Part shown: one piece after another, positions 33,663-44,582 of the stretch
Layout of the letters: every line of letters starts with the position of its first letter
Numbering within the stretch: position 1 is the stretch's first letter
Assembly (NCBI GenBank): GCA_021234155.1
Contig: JAJEKV010000021.1
Location: 17,123,563-17,187,562, forward strand
DNA: 64,000 nt
Direction of reading: 5' to 3'
DNA from: Isoetes taiwanensis
Lineage: Eukaryota; Streptophyta; Lycopodiopsida; Isoetales; Isoetaceae
Position numbers and translations under genes: made by a program
The notes under the pieces: generated by a model
The model's database searches: none
The model's input: only the letters and a program-made list of their open reading frames with translations
Told to the model about the DNA's origin: nothing

Positions 33663-35073
33663 GGATCCTGATTTTTGTGGCACTTTTCAATGGTCACCTA
33701 TGAATTAAACATGCAAGGGTCGAGTAATGTATTTTAGGGTTCTTTGCATCTGTGCCTCTATTTAGGGTTTTGCATCTGTGCCTCCATGGTACACTGGCCC
33801 GGATCTGTGCCAAGGAGGTCAACAAACAAACCAAGGAGGTCCGCATGACCATAGCTCCTCTTCTTCTTCAAATTCTTGGATATCTGAATTGGATTCTTCG
33901 TTTGTGATCTGGACGTAGACATCGGGAGCTAAATGACTGGAAGGGTCTCACTCAGCCCTTATGTTCATTTCCCTGGTTATTTGAGACGTTTACAGTCTGG
34001 AAGCGCATAAACCTTTGCATATTCGCATATCGAGAGTACGCTTTGTAACGTTCTTGATGGCCCGGTGGGTAATGGCGGGGTGTTGACTTGGGAAGATGGA
34101 TATTATGAACATTCGAATCCTTCAGCTGTGTCGAACTTTGCTGCCATGCAGATAGGAGGGGTAGAACAGAACTTAGGCCGACCAGATGGAGGAGGAATGG
34201 AGGACCAAATCTGATTGGCAGTTGCAAAGATGTCTTATCATGTATATTCGTTGGGAGAAGGGTATGTGATCTATTTCTTGCTTCATCCACTCTTTTCATT
34301 CCGTTAAATGAAAATATAAGCTTTGCTTTGCAGGATTATTGGACATGTTGCGTTCTTGGTAAGCACCGGTGGGTATTTGAGAACGTGGATAAGCTCGGCG
34401 TTTTTGAAAACCACGGTTCGGAAGGGACAATGTGAGCTCTGCCTCTCTCATTTGAAAGCGTTATTACAAATGCTAGAATACAATGTTAAATTTGTTTCTT
34501 TTTGTTTATAGTATCCCGTTGGATGGTCAAATCGCTTTCTGATTGGAATAAAGGTAGAAGTTTATAGCCCATTGCTGCTGTTATAACTTCATTTCACATG
34601 TATTGAGCTTGTCTTTGCAAATGAGACAATTGCGGTCGTAAGCATTACCACAAGGTGTTGTGCAATTAGGATCAAATCAGTTGGTAAGCACCTTATTCTT
34701 TAAGATGCGTGTCTTTTATAGCCTTAAAGAAGTATAATGGATAGGAAAGGAACCTATGTCAATAAACCTTCAAAGTTGTCACTCAGGAAATTTTTTGACT
34801 GCTTTAACATTTAAGTGTGCTCATTTCAGATAATGGAGGATTTAGATCTGGTAGGCCATATACATGGAGTATTTGGGACGTTCCAGAGTATGCATGCCAG
34901 AGGTTCTTGCTTCTGATTTGATACCTTCACAATTTGGAAGGACTTCTTACGCGACTGGAGTTCCTCCATCGTCGGTGCCTCCTGGAGGTAAAACTTTAAA
35001 TTCACATTTTTCAACGTCCTCACATTGAGCTATGCAGGTTAAACAATTGTCTATCTGATTCAGTGGAACAGTC
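33663..35073. other. Mostly unassigned; two short possible exons
   Basis: No confident gene. After TTTGCAG at about 34334 a segment encodes IIGHVAFLVSTGGYLRTW then ISSAFLKTTVRKGQ, and after TTTATAG at about 34512 another encodes YPVGWSNRFLIGIK, with plausible splice borders. They do not match the SOS1 part that follows, and I cannot assign them. Confidence 0.3.
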
Positions 35074-35610
35074 AATTTTCTGGAAGTGGGCACCTAGTGC
35101 AACCAACATTTTCACATGGGAGTACTCTTGGTCTTTATGAAATGTTGATGGGGAAGCATTACTTGTGTGATCTAACAGCTGATTCCGTAGTGCACTGCTA
35201 TTTTATTGATGCATCCAAGATTGTCGGAGCACTTCAATCAGATCCCCAAGTAGAGGACTTCTACTGGCAGGTAACTTAAATTCAATAGATTGCAGATTTT
35301 AGGTAATTTAACACGAAATGAATTTGTTGCAGGAAAGTGCTCTTGCTGTTGCGAAGATCATCTTACCACAGTTATTTGAAGCAGCTCCAATGCAAGAGAT
35401 ACGGGCAATGGTCATGGATGGTTCGGTTAACTATTCATTCATTCGTGGGGAAATCATTTAACTACATGCAGATGAAGCTGCAATACTGTTGGAAGGGTTT
35501 CTAAAACAAGGGAAGGAGGAAATTATGACAGCACCTTCTGCACTTATCTTCTCAACTGCAGATTCTTTTACAACACTTCCAGTTGACAACAAACTTAAAT
35601 ATAGTAAAAT
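35074..35610 (+). pseudogene. SOS1/NHX7-type Na+/H+ antiporter fragment (cyclic-nucleotide-binding-like region), broken
   Basis: Exon one (about 35062-35270) encodes PTFSHGSTLGLYEMLMGKHY, LCDLTADSVVHCYFID and SDPQVEDFYWQ, ending at GTAACT. Exon two starts after TTGCAG at 35334 with ESALAVAKIILPQLFE, PMQEIRAMV and later AILLEGFLKQGKEEI. These match the cytosolic cyclic-nucleotide-binding-like domain of plant SOS1 (HPTFSHGSTLGLYEVL..DFLWQESA). A TAA interrupts exon two near 35461 (RGEII-stop), and neither the membrane domain nor the auto-inhibitory tail is recognisable around it. It is therefore a dead fragment of a plasma-membrane sodium exporter gene. Confidence 0.85.
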
Positions 35611-35930
35611 TTGATCATTTCTTAAAGATTAATATGAGAAACCATTTTATGTTATGCTTGCAATAGAGTAGGATATCTTCTATTTTTCAAACATTTATTC
35701 TACCTCCCTTTTCTTTTTGCTTTCACTTTGTTGTAATGATTTTTGGGCGCTTTCATTGCTGACAGCTTAGCCACTGCACCTAGTTATTTGATGGCTTCGT
35801 AAAGTTTGCGTTTGCCGTCTAGGCTTCTGTCCTGTAATTAGATTACATGCACGTTTCTCATGTTATTACATGCATAAATGTTTGTAAAATTGGTACGTGA
35901 AGTTATGCCATCCTTAGTGCCCAAAGGCCT
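35611..35930. other. Intergenic
   Basis: AT-rich, no gene or repeat recognised. Confidence 0.45.
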
Positions 35931-36117
35931 TTATTAGGGCCCGAAGGGCCCAAAAGTTTTTTATTAATATAAATATATAGCATAAAAACAACCAACATAT
36001 CACTACAATCAACATTAATTAACACAGACCATTACATCCAACACATTTAAATTAACATCCCCCTAAAACCCCCTTTGGTTTGGGTGCATATTCACACGGG
36101 GGGTTACGTAGGGCAGC
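35931..36117 (-). repeat. Dispersed repeat R3, copy 2 (inverted relative to 10619-10787)
   Basis: Reverse complement of the 10.6-kb unit. The GC hairpin GGGCCCGAAGGGCCC is at 35937-35951 and the CCCTACGTAACCCCCCGTGT end is at 36117. Confidence 0.75.
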
Positions 36118-36464
36118 AACAGCAACAGCATAAATACGTAAGTCCAAACTGCCAAGAACAATGGCGTTTGGAGCGATTCCAAAGACAAGCACAGAAATCA
36201 AAGACTTTGCACAGAAAGCCAAAATACACTGCAAGACTCCAAGACAATGCTGCACCACTTTATCAATAAAAAATATGACTGAAGAGGATGGCTTCATAAA
36301 TGGCAGGCTTCAAGAAAACAGATGTTTGATATGCTTTAAGATGAAAGATCTACTTCATCTTTTTATATTATAACAGTGGTTCAAAGATAGCACTTCAACA
36401 AAATAAAATACAAAATTCAATCAATTCTTTAAGAACTTGAACAGAAAGAAAGCTCGCCTTACTA

Positions 36465-36640
36465 GTTAGATGAACAAACTTGATGCATATCAATAAGCAC
36501 CTGCAAAATAGGTATAAAGCCAACAAAGATAAATCAATACCTGGAAAAATAGAAATAAGATTTGTCAGGCAACACAAATAGAAATGTTAATGCAAGAATA
36601 ATCACATATCCATCTGCCAATCTGGAATAAATTGAAATTG
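36465..36640. repeat. Direct repeat left of the TIR element
   Basis: Resembles 37830-38010 (AATACCTGGAAAAATAGAAA versus AATACCTGAAAAAATAGAAA, with similar flanks). The pair of copies brackets the TIR element at 36760-37818. Confidence 0.6.
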
Positions 36641-36759
36641 CATCTGACTTTATTCAGAACTAACTTGTTTAAGGTAATATGCCAAATTCAATCTATTATT
36701 TAAGAAACTTGAGCTAAGAAATACACTACAGAACTTATATAGGAAGCTTAACATACTAA

Positions 36760-37818
36760 GGGTCAATTCCCACTGGCAGTTAGGTTAGGTTAAATAGGGT
36801 AAATAACGAAAACTTGTTTTCACACTAGCACTTAAGTTACTACCAGTTAGGTTAGGACTTGGTTAAATTTTAACTATGGTTAACTTAACCAGGTCACTTT
36901 CATACTGATAATAGTTAAGTTAAGTTAAATTAAAACTTTAACTGGACCCCTTATTTTAAACTAGAAGTTAAGTGACCTAGGAAAGGTACACCTAACTCGG
37001 TTAAGAACTAACTTAACCTAACTGTTAAGTGAGAAAGGGGTAACAATCTAGTTAGGTTATTTTCTTTTCTTTCTTTTTTTTTTTTTTAATGAAAATGGCT
37101 TATTTCACAGCTAGAGTAGCTTGAGGATCAAAAGCCTTTTGGATTTCCTTTGCTCAAGGGACAATTCATTAGAATCGAATTGAATCTAGGGTAGTTTTTG
37201 CACCTTAGAGCATATTTTGGGCATATTTGAACATCTAATGACTAGAATTTGTAGTTCTTTTTTCGATAGTGGAAACATTTCTTAGATTTTTTTTTATGGA
37301 GCGTGTACCTACGGCTTTTCCAATGCCAAGAAAAATGTGACACCTGCCAAAAATAATGAGACATCCAAATTAAGGTTAAAAAAGAGAGAAATATAGAGAG
37401 AGAGAAAATAGAGACAGATAAAAAATATCGAAAATATAGAAAGAGAAGAGATCGAAAATAAACCTTGTATATCTTCATGGATTGTTGGCTTCAACAACTA
37501 AGAAATACTTTAGATATCTTTAACTTAATGGCATCTCTTAACTAAAGTGAGAAATGGACTTAGTTATCTCTAACCTAACAAAGTCTCTTAACTACTAGTG
37601 TGAAACATCAACTCATTGTAAATGTTAGGTTAAGTTGATTTTTTGAATTTAACCTAAGTGACCCCTAACAAGTCTAGTGGGAATGTATATCTTCATAATC
37701 CGTTAAGTTAGTCTTAACTTAACGACCTTAATGGGAAAACATAATCTCTTTTCGGTTAAGTTAAAAGATAACCAACCGTTTAAATTAACTTAACTTAATG
37801 GTGAGTGTGAAATGGCCC
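36760..37818. mobile_element. PIF/Harbinger (Tourist-like) non-autonomous TIR element
   Basis: About 1,059 bp. The left end is GGGTCAATTCCCACT and the right end, read inward on the other strand, is GGGCCATTTCACACTC. Both ends are directly flanked by TAA (36757-36759 and 37819-37821), the 3-bp target duplication typical of PIF/Harbinger. Beyond the termini the subterminal regions are filled with dozens of GTTAAGTTA/GTTAGGTTA motifs in both orientations. There is no transposase ORF. The middle (37060-37500) is ordinary AT-rich sequence with A/T runs and a short GA-rich stretch. Confidence 0.75.
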
Positions 37819-37829
37819 TAAGTTGAATA

Positions 37830-38010
37830 CACAGATTTGATGAAGATCATAAGCTTTCTGGAGTGTAGATACGAATCCAACGAAGATGAATAAATACCTG
37901 AAAAAATAGAAAAAAGAAGATTTATAACAGCAAGGCAAGGCAAATAGAAACATTTCTGGAATGCAAATAGAATCATTCAATATGACATATCCAAATGCCA
38001 ATCCAAAAAA
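37830..38010. repeat. Direct repeat right of the TIR element
   Basis: Second copy of the sequence at 36465-36640. Confidence 0.6.
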
Positions 38011-38960
38011 CAGATGGTTCAATCGATTAAGAGGAAACCTGCAGTTAAAGCTTTAACAAATCGCTAGTGTGTCAATCGCTACTGTGCCATATCCACACCG
38101 CAGTCAAATTTGGCATTGAATCCGAGAGAACAGAGCTTATCTGCAGTTGACGATGTTCACATACAGTGCTCCTCCGGTGCTCCTCCATCAAAAGAAACCC
38201 TAATACTAAAGCAATCCCAATTTTGAAGGGAATCGAGGATTCCAAAATTTACGGATTTTCATCCATTAAAAAGAAAATAAAATAAAAACCCTACCAAACT
38301 TTAATGACATAGCATTCAAAGCTATAACCAACCAAATTATTTAATGCTTGATAAATTGCCAAGTACATGCCACGTAGGAAGCGAGTGCCACCTAATACCG
38401 GCATAGGTAAAACTAGAGCTATTCTCCTATTGGCTGACACATTTTGCTGACGTGTTTTTTTTTTTTTTTTTTTTATACATTGGGACAGAAGTTGATCTCA
38501 TTTTTCCTGTAATGCTGAAAACTCATCATTTACTAGCTAGTGATGTTTATTGAAGAATGAAGGTGAAGATCGCGAAGTTTAAGTATAAGAATCAAAAAAT
38601 TAAACCATATGACCTTTGATGCGTCTTTCTCAGCTTTGTAGAGAACACACTACATTTCTCCAAATAAGCCTTTCAAATGGTTCAAAATATGACAAGGGAC
38701 ATATATATAGGTCCCCTATATAGGTTGTGTGGCTTTCTTGCAAAAATATACGAAGAAACATGGTTAATCTTTACTAGTATAAAACGGGTGTATCCATTGC
38801 TGCTACAAAGCATTAGAGTTCTAGTAGGATAATGTTACAAGTAGGTCATCTTTTATGTACACTATATTTTTTATGAATGCGGGCCTTCCGTTGCAATATA
38901 ACTCTCTATTTTCATATTGAAATAATATACTGTTTGAAAGATATGAATATAATTAAGCAT
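38011..38960. other. Intergenic
   Basis: No gene recognised. A T-run of about 18 occurs near 38455. Confidence 0.4.
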
Positions 38961-40255
38961 GAACCATTTATGGTCCATAACTAAACCAATTGTATAGAGC
39001 ATATTTCTCTCACTAGCCCTATCCACTTACCCCATAAATTCACAGTTGTTTGTGCTTAAACATTGCCCTCAAATTATGCAAGCTCGTCTAACCTATTAAT
39101 TTTACCCCATAGAGAACTGTATGCATAAACTATATTCTAAAGTTGAGATCAAAATTGATTAAGATGTTGCCTCTATTAATTTTTAAACTTCCAGTCCTGT
39201 GGACCAATAATGGTCTGCAACTGGAGCTGCACATAGCAGTCTAACTTGACTTTTTATAGCCATATTTTTCTTTGAATTTTTTTGCATTGATTTCATGACA
39301 TGGGACATTTTGAGAATGTGTTTTTTCAAAGTCACATCTCGAGGCATAAATCTAGAATACATATTTGAATTTGATGCTATAAGGTTTAATCCAAATCTCA
39401 AGGTTATGATCAATAAATATTTTCATTACTAAAGTAAATCAGAAGCTATTTATATCCCAAAATTTAACTTCAGATCAATTAATATAAGGAAGTTATTGAT
39501 TTTAAATGGACCAATGGACCAATAATGGGCTCAGGTACAGAAACCTTTCTTGATTTCTTGTGACCATGTCTTTTGCTTTTTTAATGAGCTTATTTTTGCA
39601 TTGGTTTCATATCATTTTGAACTTTCATACTATGACTTTTTGGAGGATATCATAGAGTAAGTTTTGCTCTATATGGAGAAATATTAATCATTATTACAAG
39701 TTACCTAAAATTGAGATCAAAAGTGAAAGTCCAAACGTCAAATTCAAGGCCAGCCAACATTTTTATGGGATGAAGAAACGTCAATTGCTTATATGTCAAA
39801 TATTAGCTCAAAATGCATTTCCTTGTAAAAGTTGTTGTATTTAAACTACAACTGCCTTCTGGGAACCATAATTGGTTCTAAGGAGGCAGAAAGCAGTTTT
39901 GACCCTGTCATGTTTGAATGGCCCTATCTTTCTTCACAGATTTCGGATTGGCATGTGGTTTTTTGTGTCTTTTTCTCTATCTTGTGTAGAAAAATATCAT
40001 GGTAATAAAAAAATTTGAAAAAATCGTTTTGCTGAGACAGTTTTACTTTATGTAAACATGAAGCTTTTGGTACTTGACCCCCCTGAGTTTGCTAGAGCAT
40101 AAATTACAAGAATGGAGGTGTATATATTTTTAGGTATTTTTCTAGTGGACTATGACTGCCATATATGAACTCCTAGGAAGGGTTCGAATAGATTTTATAC
40201 CATTAATTTTATATGAATTTTAAAGTGAACACTGCAAATGAACCATTTCTGGTCC
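38961..40255. repeat. Decayed tandem-like repeat marked by GGACCAnnnTGGTCC palindromes
   Basis: Five related palindromes occur at 38961 (GAACCATTTATGGTCC), 39201 (GGACCAATAATGGTC), 39516 (GGACCAATAATGGGC), 39863 (GAACCATAATTGGTTC) and 40240 (GAACCATTTCTGGTCC), spaced about 240-380 bp. Sequence after several of them is similar (a GTCTTTT or CTTTTTATAG region, then TTGCATTG and TTTCAT). This fits an old array with a monomer of roughly 300-350 bp. Related palindromes occur near 9634-9658. Confidence 0.5.
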
Positions 40256-40334
40256 AATCACCTGACCACTCTAGTGTTATTATCTATTCTATTCTATTCC
40301 TCAAGAAATAATCCACAAATGGAATATATCTAGT

Positions 40335-40450
40335 TGAAAAAATAGTTGTGCCTTCCCTTCTAGCACTGAAAAGACACCGAACATCTTGCTACAAAAATGT
40401 CGGTAACTTTGAAGTGAATAAACCAGAATATTCGCATATATGATACTGCA
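40335..40450 (+). repeat. Dispersed repeat R1, decayed copy
   Basis: AATAGTTGTGCCTTC followed by TCTAGCACTGAAAAGA matches 9226-9496 in the same orientation, more diverged and shorter. Confidence 0.6.
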
Positions 40451-41059
40451 ATTCTTTTAAGTATTGACCGCGAACCCATGGATTGGCGATGAGTAAGCTT
40501 ATCATTCTTCTGCTATTTGTTTCATGTAAGGGACATGCCCTTATACCCTTGTTCTGCGATCTTTTATTGGGCTTCATACCCATCCCGTAACCAATTGATC
40601 CTCGTGGACATAAAACCCTCTTATCTATATTTGCTCTCAACGAATATCCAACCCCTCCAACAACTCCCCCTTCCAAAACACAACTTTTTCTTATTTGTTT
40701 TAGCTTAAGTAAACTTTCAGTTGGCGATCTTTTAAAAGTATCTAAATATTCACCATCTTTACTATGATTTGGAAGAATTTTTTCTTGAAATCTAGCCAAG
40801 CTAGATTAAAAAAAAAAAGGAAAAAGAAAAAAGGGAAGAAGAGAGAAATGTTGCTTATATCTTTTACCAAACAAAAGATAAAACATGAAGACATAGCCAA
40901 CTTACCTTCTATGACTAGACACTTAATTTATTTTCTGCAATTTGTATTTAGATGTTGCAATTTGAAGAACTAATAGAACAATATTCTCCTACTTTGTCGA
41001 TCAAATATCATGCTACATCCAGTAAATGATTGATCTCCAGGTTAACGAATAGAATATAT
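40451..41059. other. Intergenic
   Basis: No gene supported. A purine-rich run of A and G lies at 40805-40848. Confidence 0.4.
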
Positions 41060-42780
41060 TGTTTAACGTCCACGTCCACGAAGACTAAGAGGCCATGGGA
41101 CCCATACAATGGCCTAGTACAACCATTACTACTAGGATTAAAATATCCCTGCCTTGAAAGGTTTTCGAGGGAAAAATGTTTGCAATAATGATGATACTAC
41201 AAGAGAGCACAATAATTGAAGAGAGCAAGTGGTCTCTGCAGCTTCCGGGTTCTCGATGGCGCTCGGTTTGGATGTGGGCATGGAACTCACTTCCCCTACC
41301 GAAGGTTAGGGTGCTTCTGTGGCAGGTGGTGCACCGCTGTATCAGGGTGAATGCCCTTGTGAGTCAGTTTAGGCCGGGTGTGAGCCCTCTCTGCCTTTGT
41401 TGTGGCCTTCATCATGAGACTGTGGAGAATTGTCTGGTTTTATGCCCTCACTTGCAGGCTGCCTGGGATTGGGTCAGGGCTCTGTTTCAGGTGAGATTGA
41501 CTAGCCAGCAGTTGCTGCTTCATGTGTATCCTGGTGCTTGGCCGCTCTTGCAGCAGCAAGCCTTGCATCTGTGCGTGGCTTGGTTGGTGTGGCTGATTTG
41601 GAAGCGGCGGCGGTTGTGGATCTTTCAGGGGATTCAGCAGCCTGCAGCCTCTCTGATTCCTCGACTCAGGTACAAGCTATTTCAAAGCTTTCTGGTGTTC
41701 CCGGGATTAGTAGAGCGGAAGTTTGCCATTTGGCGGGACTTCTTGGGTGTTGTAGATGGTGACGGTCGATTTGTACAGCAGTAGAGTTGCAGTTTTTCTG
41801 TGAGTTTGTTGTGGAGTGTCGAGGTATCGCTGTCTCTTTGGGGCAGTTCTCCTTCCTCCTCACTTGCTTTGTAACATTACCATTCTTTTAATATATTGAT
41901 GACACAGTTCTTCAAAAAAAAAAAGAACCTCAAATATGTATAATGCCAAGTCATGTGCAGATGGGGCTCGGAGAAGTTGTGGAAGCGTGGAATGGAATGC
42001 TAAAGTCAAATAACGGTTCCTGACCATCTCAAAAGCAGGACATCTTAGTAGAGTATGGCTTTCATCTTCAATAATATGTAACTGGCAACATGCACATAAT
42101 CTCGCTTCTCTTGGCAATTGCGGCCGCGCCCATCTACCTGTCTCAATTCGTAGCTTGTGGGACCCTGTGCAAATTGATGCAATAGCTACCAGATTTTTTT
42201 TCTAGACAAGGACGCAAGCAGATAAGCTTGTGGTCCTGGTGCCAAAGTGGGATTTATATGTGCATGATAATGACCAGTTTTAACTTGGGCCAATGTAATT
42301 GCATCCCACATCTTCTGAGAAAAATGAACATCAAGATATTGTTGCAGAAGCTCAGGATCAGAATTAACAAGTGCCATGCAGTGTTCCGGTTGCACAGACT
42401 AGCTGCAAATCATACATTACAATTCTCTTTCCAACATCGTTTCAAACACTGGGGAGATTCAGCCATGGTAAGCGCAAGAAGAGGGTACCTATCATCATCC
42501 ATGTGATGCACCTTGCTGATATAGTGGAGATGGCACTTCATGGCAAAATATTGAAGAGGCCAAAGATTTATCTCTTGTAAAAGAATAGTATAGGGCACCA
42601 TAGTTTTGACTCCTATGCTGTAAGTGAGAAAGGACTTTTGCACCCATTCCAAGCTCTCCCAAGCACTAGTACTAACGGCAGGCCCCCATATTTCAGAACC
42701 ATACAGTAAAACAAGTTCTACCAGAGCCCAAAACAAGTGGGCTTTCTGTGACCAATCATGAATCTCTGCTCGAAAATAAT
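41060..42780 (-). mobile_element. 5'-truncated LINE copy A (minus), split by a younger LINE
   Basis: The minus-strand coding scrap (42780-41930) includes LLYGSEIWGPAVSTSAWESL and EWVQKSF, typical of the LINE RT C-terminal region, then LAPGPQAYLLASLSR and the CCHC-like end CACCQLHIIEDESHTLLRCP. Its 3' tail motif, including a CCTTGAAAGGTTTTCGAGGG hairpin, appears at 41120-41160, beyond a plus-strand LINE inserted at about 41216-41927. It is frame-broken and non-functional. Confidence 0.75.
41216..41927 (+). mobile_element. 5'-truncated LINE (plus) with RT zinc-binding domain and poly(A)
   Basis: The open frame to 41784 encodes SVWMWAWNSLPLPKVRVLLW and CLCCGLHHETVENCLVLCP, the zf-RVT domain found at the C-terminus of plant LINE reverse transcriptases, then a basic LVWLIWKRRRLWIF region. 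A 3' untranslated part of about 130 bp ends in TTCTTC and an A-run at 41916-41926. The upstream RT and endonuclease are absent, so the copy is severely 5'-truncated. It lies inside an older minus-strand LINE. Confidence 0.8.
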
Positions 42781-42782
42781 TG

Positions 42783-43560
42783 AAAGAATAAAATAGAATA
42801 GAATAGAATAGTTTTTTTAGCGTCCACGGAGACCAATAGGTCATGGGACCCATACAATGGGCTAGTACAATCATTACTACTAGGATTAAAAAACCCCTGC
42901 CTCGAAAGGTTTTCAAGGGAAAAACCTTTGCAGTAATGATGATACTAGACAAGCGGAGATAATGACTACTGAGGGCTCAGTAATTGCAGACGTTTATCTA
43001 GAACCTCAATATGTATAATGCCAAGTCATGCACAGATGGTGCTCTGAGAAGTTGTGGAAGCGTGGAATGGAATGCTAAGGTCAAAAAATTATTCCGGACT
43101 ATCTCAAAAGCAGGGCAACTCAGAAGAGTATGGCTTTCATCTTCAATAACCTGTAACTGGCAACAGACACATAGTCTCGCTTCTCGCGGCAATTGCGGCC
43201 GCTCCCATCTACCTGTCTCAATCCGTAGCCTGTGGGACCTCGTGCGAATTGATGCAATAGCTACAAGCTTGTTCCTGGACAATGAAGCAAGCAAATAAGC
43301 TTGGGGCCCTGGTGCCAAGGTGGGATTTATGTGTGCATGATAATGACCAGTTTTCACTTGGGCCAAAGTGACTCGTCCCAGATCTTTTGAGAAAAACGAC
43401 CATTGAGATAGTGTTGCAAAAGCTCAGGATCAGAACTGGCAAGCATCAGGCAGTGCTCTGGTTGCACAGCCCAACGGGCAAACCATGTAGTGCAATGCTC
43501 TTTCCAACATCGTTTGAATAGTATACTTTGGTGTTTCCTTTCCAAGGACGTGTTGTAGTC
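42783..43560 (-). mobile_element. 5'-truncated LINE copy B (minus)
   Basis: Carries the same C-terminal block as copy A (LAPGPQAYLLASLSRNKLVA, CVCCQLQVIEDESHTLLSCP), followed on the minus strand by the 3' tail with CCTCGAAAGGTTTTCAAGGG and ending in TTCTA pentamers at 42783-42815. Copies A and B abut head-to-tail, suggesting one inserted at the edge of the other. Confidence 0.75.
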
Positions 43561-43819
43561 CTTTGCACCCTACTTTTTTATGAATCAAATTGAGGGATTA
43601 GAAGCCCATTGGACATTTTCTATTGCAATAATGTACCAACATCCACGTTTTCTTTTTTTTTGAAATAGTAAGTTAAAACCTTGTATTCTATATATTGCAA
43701 TACAAAATTCCTTTATCACGTCTTATTGTAAAGACTTCAAACCATAAGCTTGAAAATTGACTTGAATTGAATTGAGTTTTACACAAGGCTAGACATGATA
43801 TACATGCAAGCACACAACA

Positions 43820-44200
43820 AGCCTTTTATTGACCATAAAAACCTCCGCCTCGAAGGGTTTTCGAGGGAAAAAGTTTAACAGTTCGTTTGATATACCTGTA
43901 AATGTTAGTATAGTAATGAAGGACACAATTGAGCTCGCTTGTTGAGGACCTCCTGGTATATGATGCTAGGGCAAGTACTAAAGGCGTGTGCAGCATTACA
44001 TGTAGCAGTTGATTGGATGCAATTAACCGAGTATTTTGCACCCGGATAGGCGCTAACGCTGGAAATTTTAAAGAGTTTGACATTCATCTTCAATAACTCT
44101 CGTTTGGCAATATTGATATACACTGTTTTCTTGCTCTTTGCGGGCCCATTTGTCTGTTTCAATGCTGAGGCAGTGTGCACCCGTGCGAATAGAAGCATTC
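43820..44200 (-). mobile_element. LINE scrap copy C (minus)
   Basis: The tail hairpin CCTCGAAGGGTTTTCGAGGG at about 43851-43870 with similar 3' flank, plus a degraded coding piece to about 44200. More decayed than copies A and B. Confidence 0.55.
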
Positions 44201-44320
44201 ATTTTCCACTTCTTCATGGGTAAATGTGATAATAGGTATTGTTGTAAACCTCGAGAAACCGTGGAATTAATTATCTGGTTTTTTTTAAATGATATCTTTA
44301 CCAGCTCTAAAGCCCCCCGG

Positions 44321-44582
44321 TACAGTTTAGATAGATAGTTGTAAAAAGTTGTGCCTTCATTTGTAGCACTAAAAAGAACACGAAGTTTTCGCTATAGAAA
44401 TGTCCTTGGCAAACTTTGACGCAAATGTATTAAAATATTACAAACACTCTTTGATCTCAAGAAATATTCGACCCCACCCCCACCAAGCTTCTCTTTTTCC
44501 CCTCTTCTTTTAGACATTTTTGTTCTCCTTTCTAGCCATTTGGAACTAGACCATTAGTGTTTTGATGACTTTTACTAAAACA
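44321..44582 (+). repeat. Dispersed repeat R1, copy 2
   Basis: Near-identical to 9226-9496 (TACAGTTTAGATAGATAG to GACTTTTACTAAAACA). Confidence 0.85.

Noticed and set aside
40805-40848. Polypurine tract of another LTR element
   Set aside because: No LTR end or repeat partner lies beside it; it is a simple purine run.
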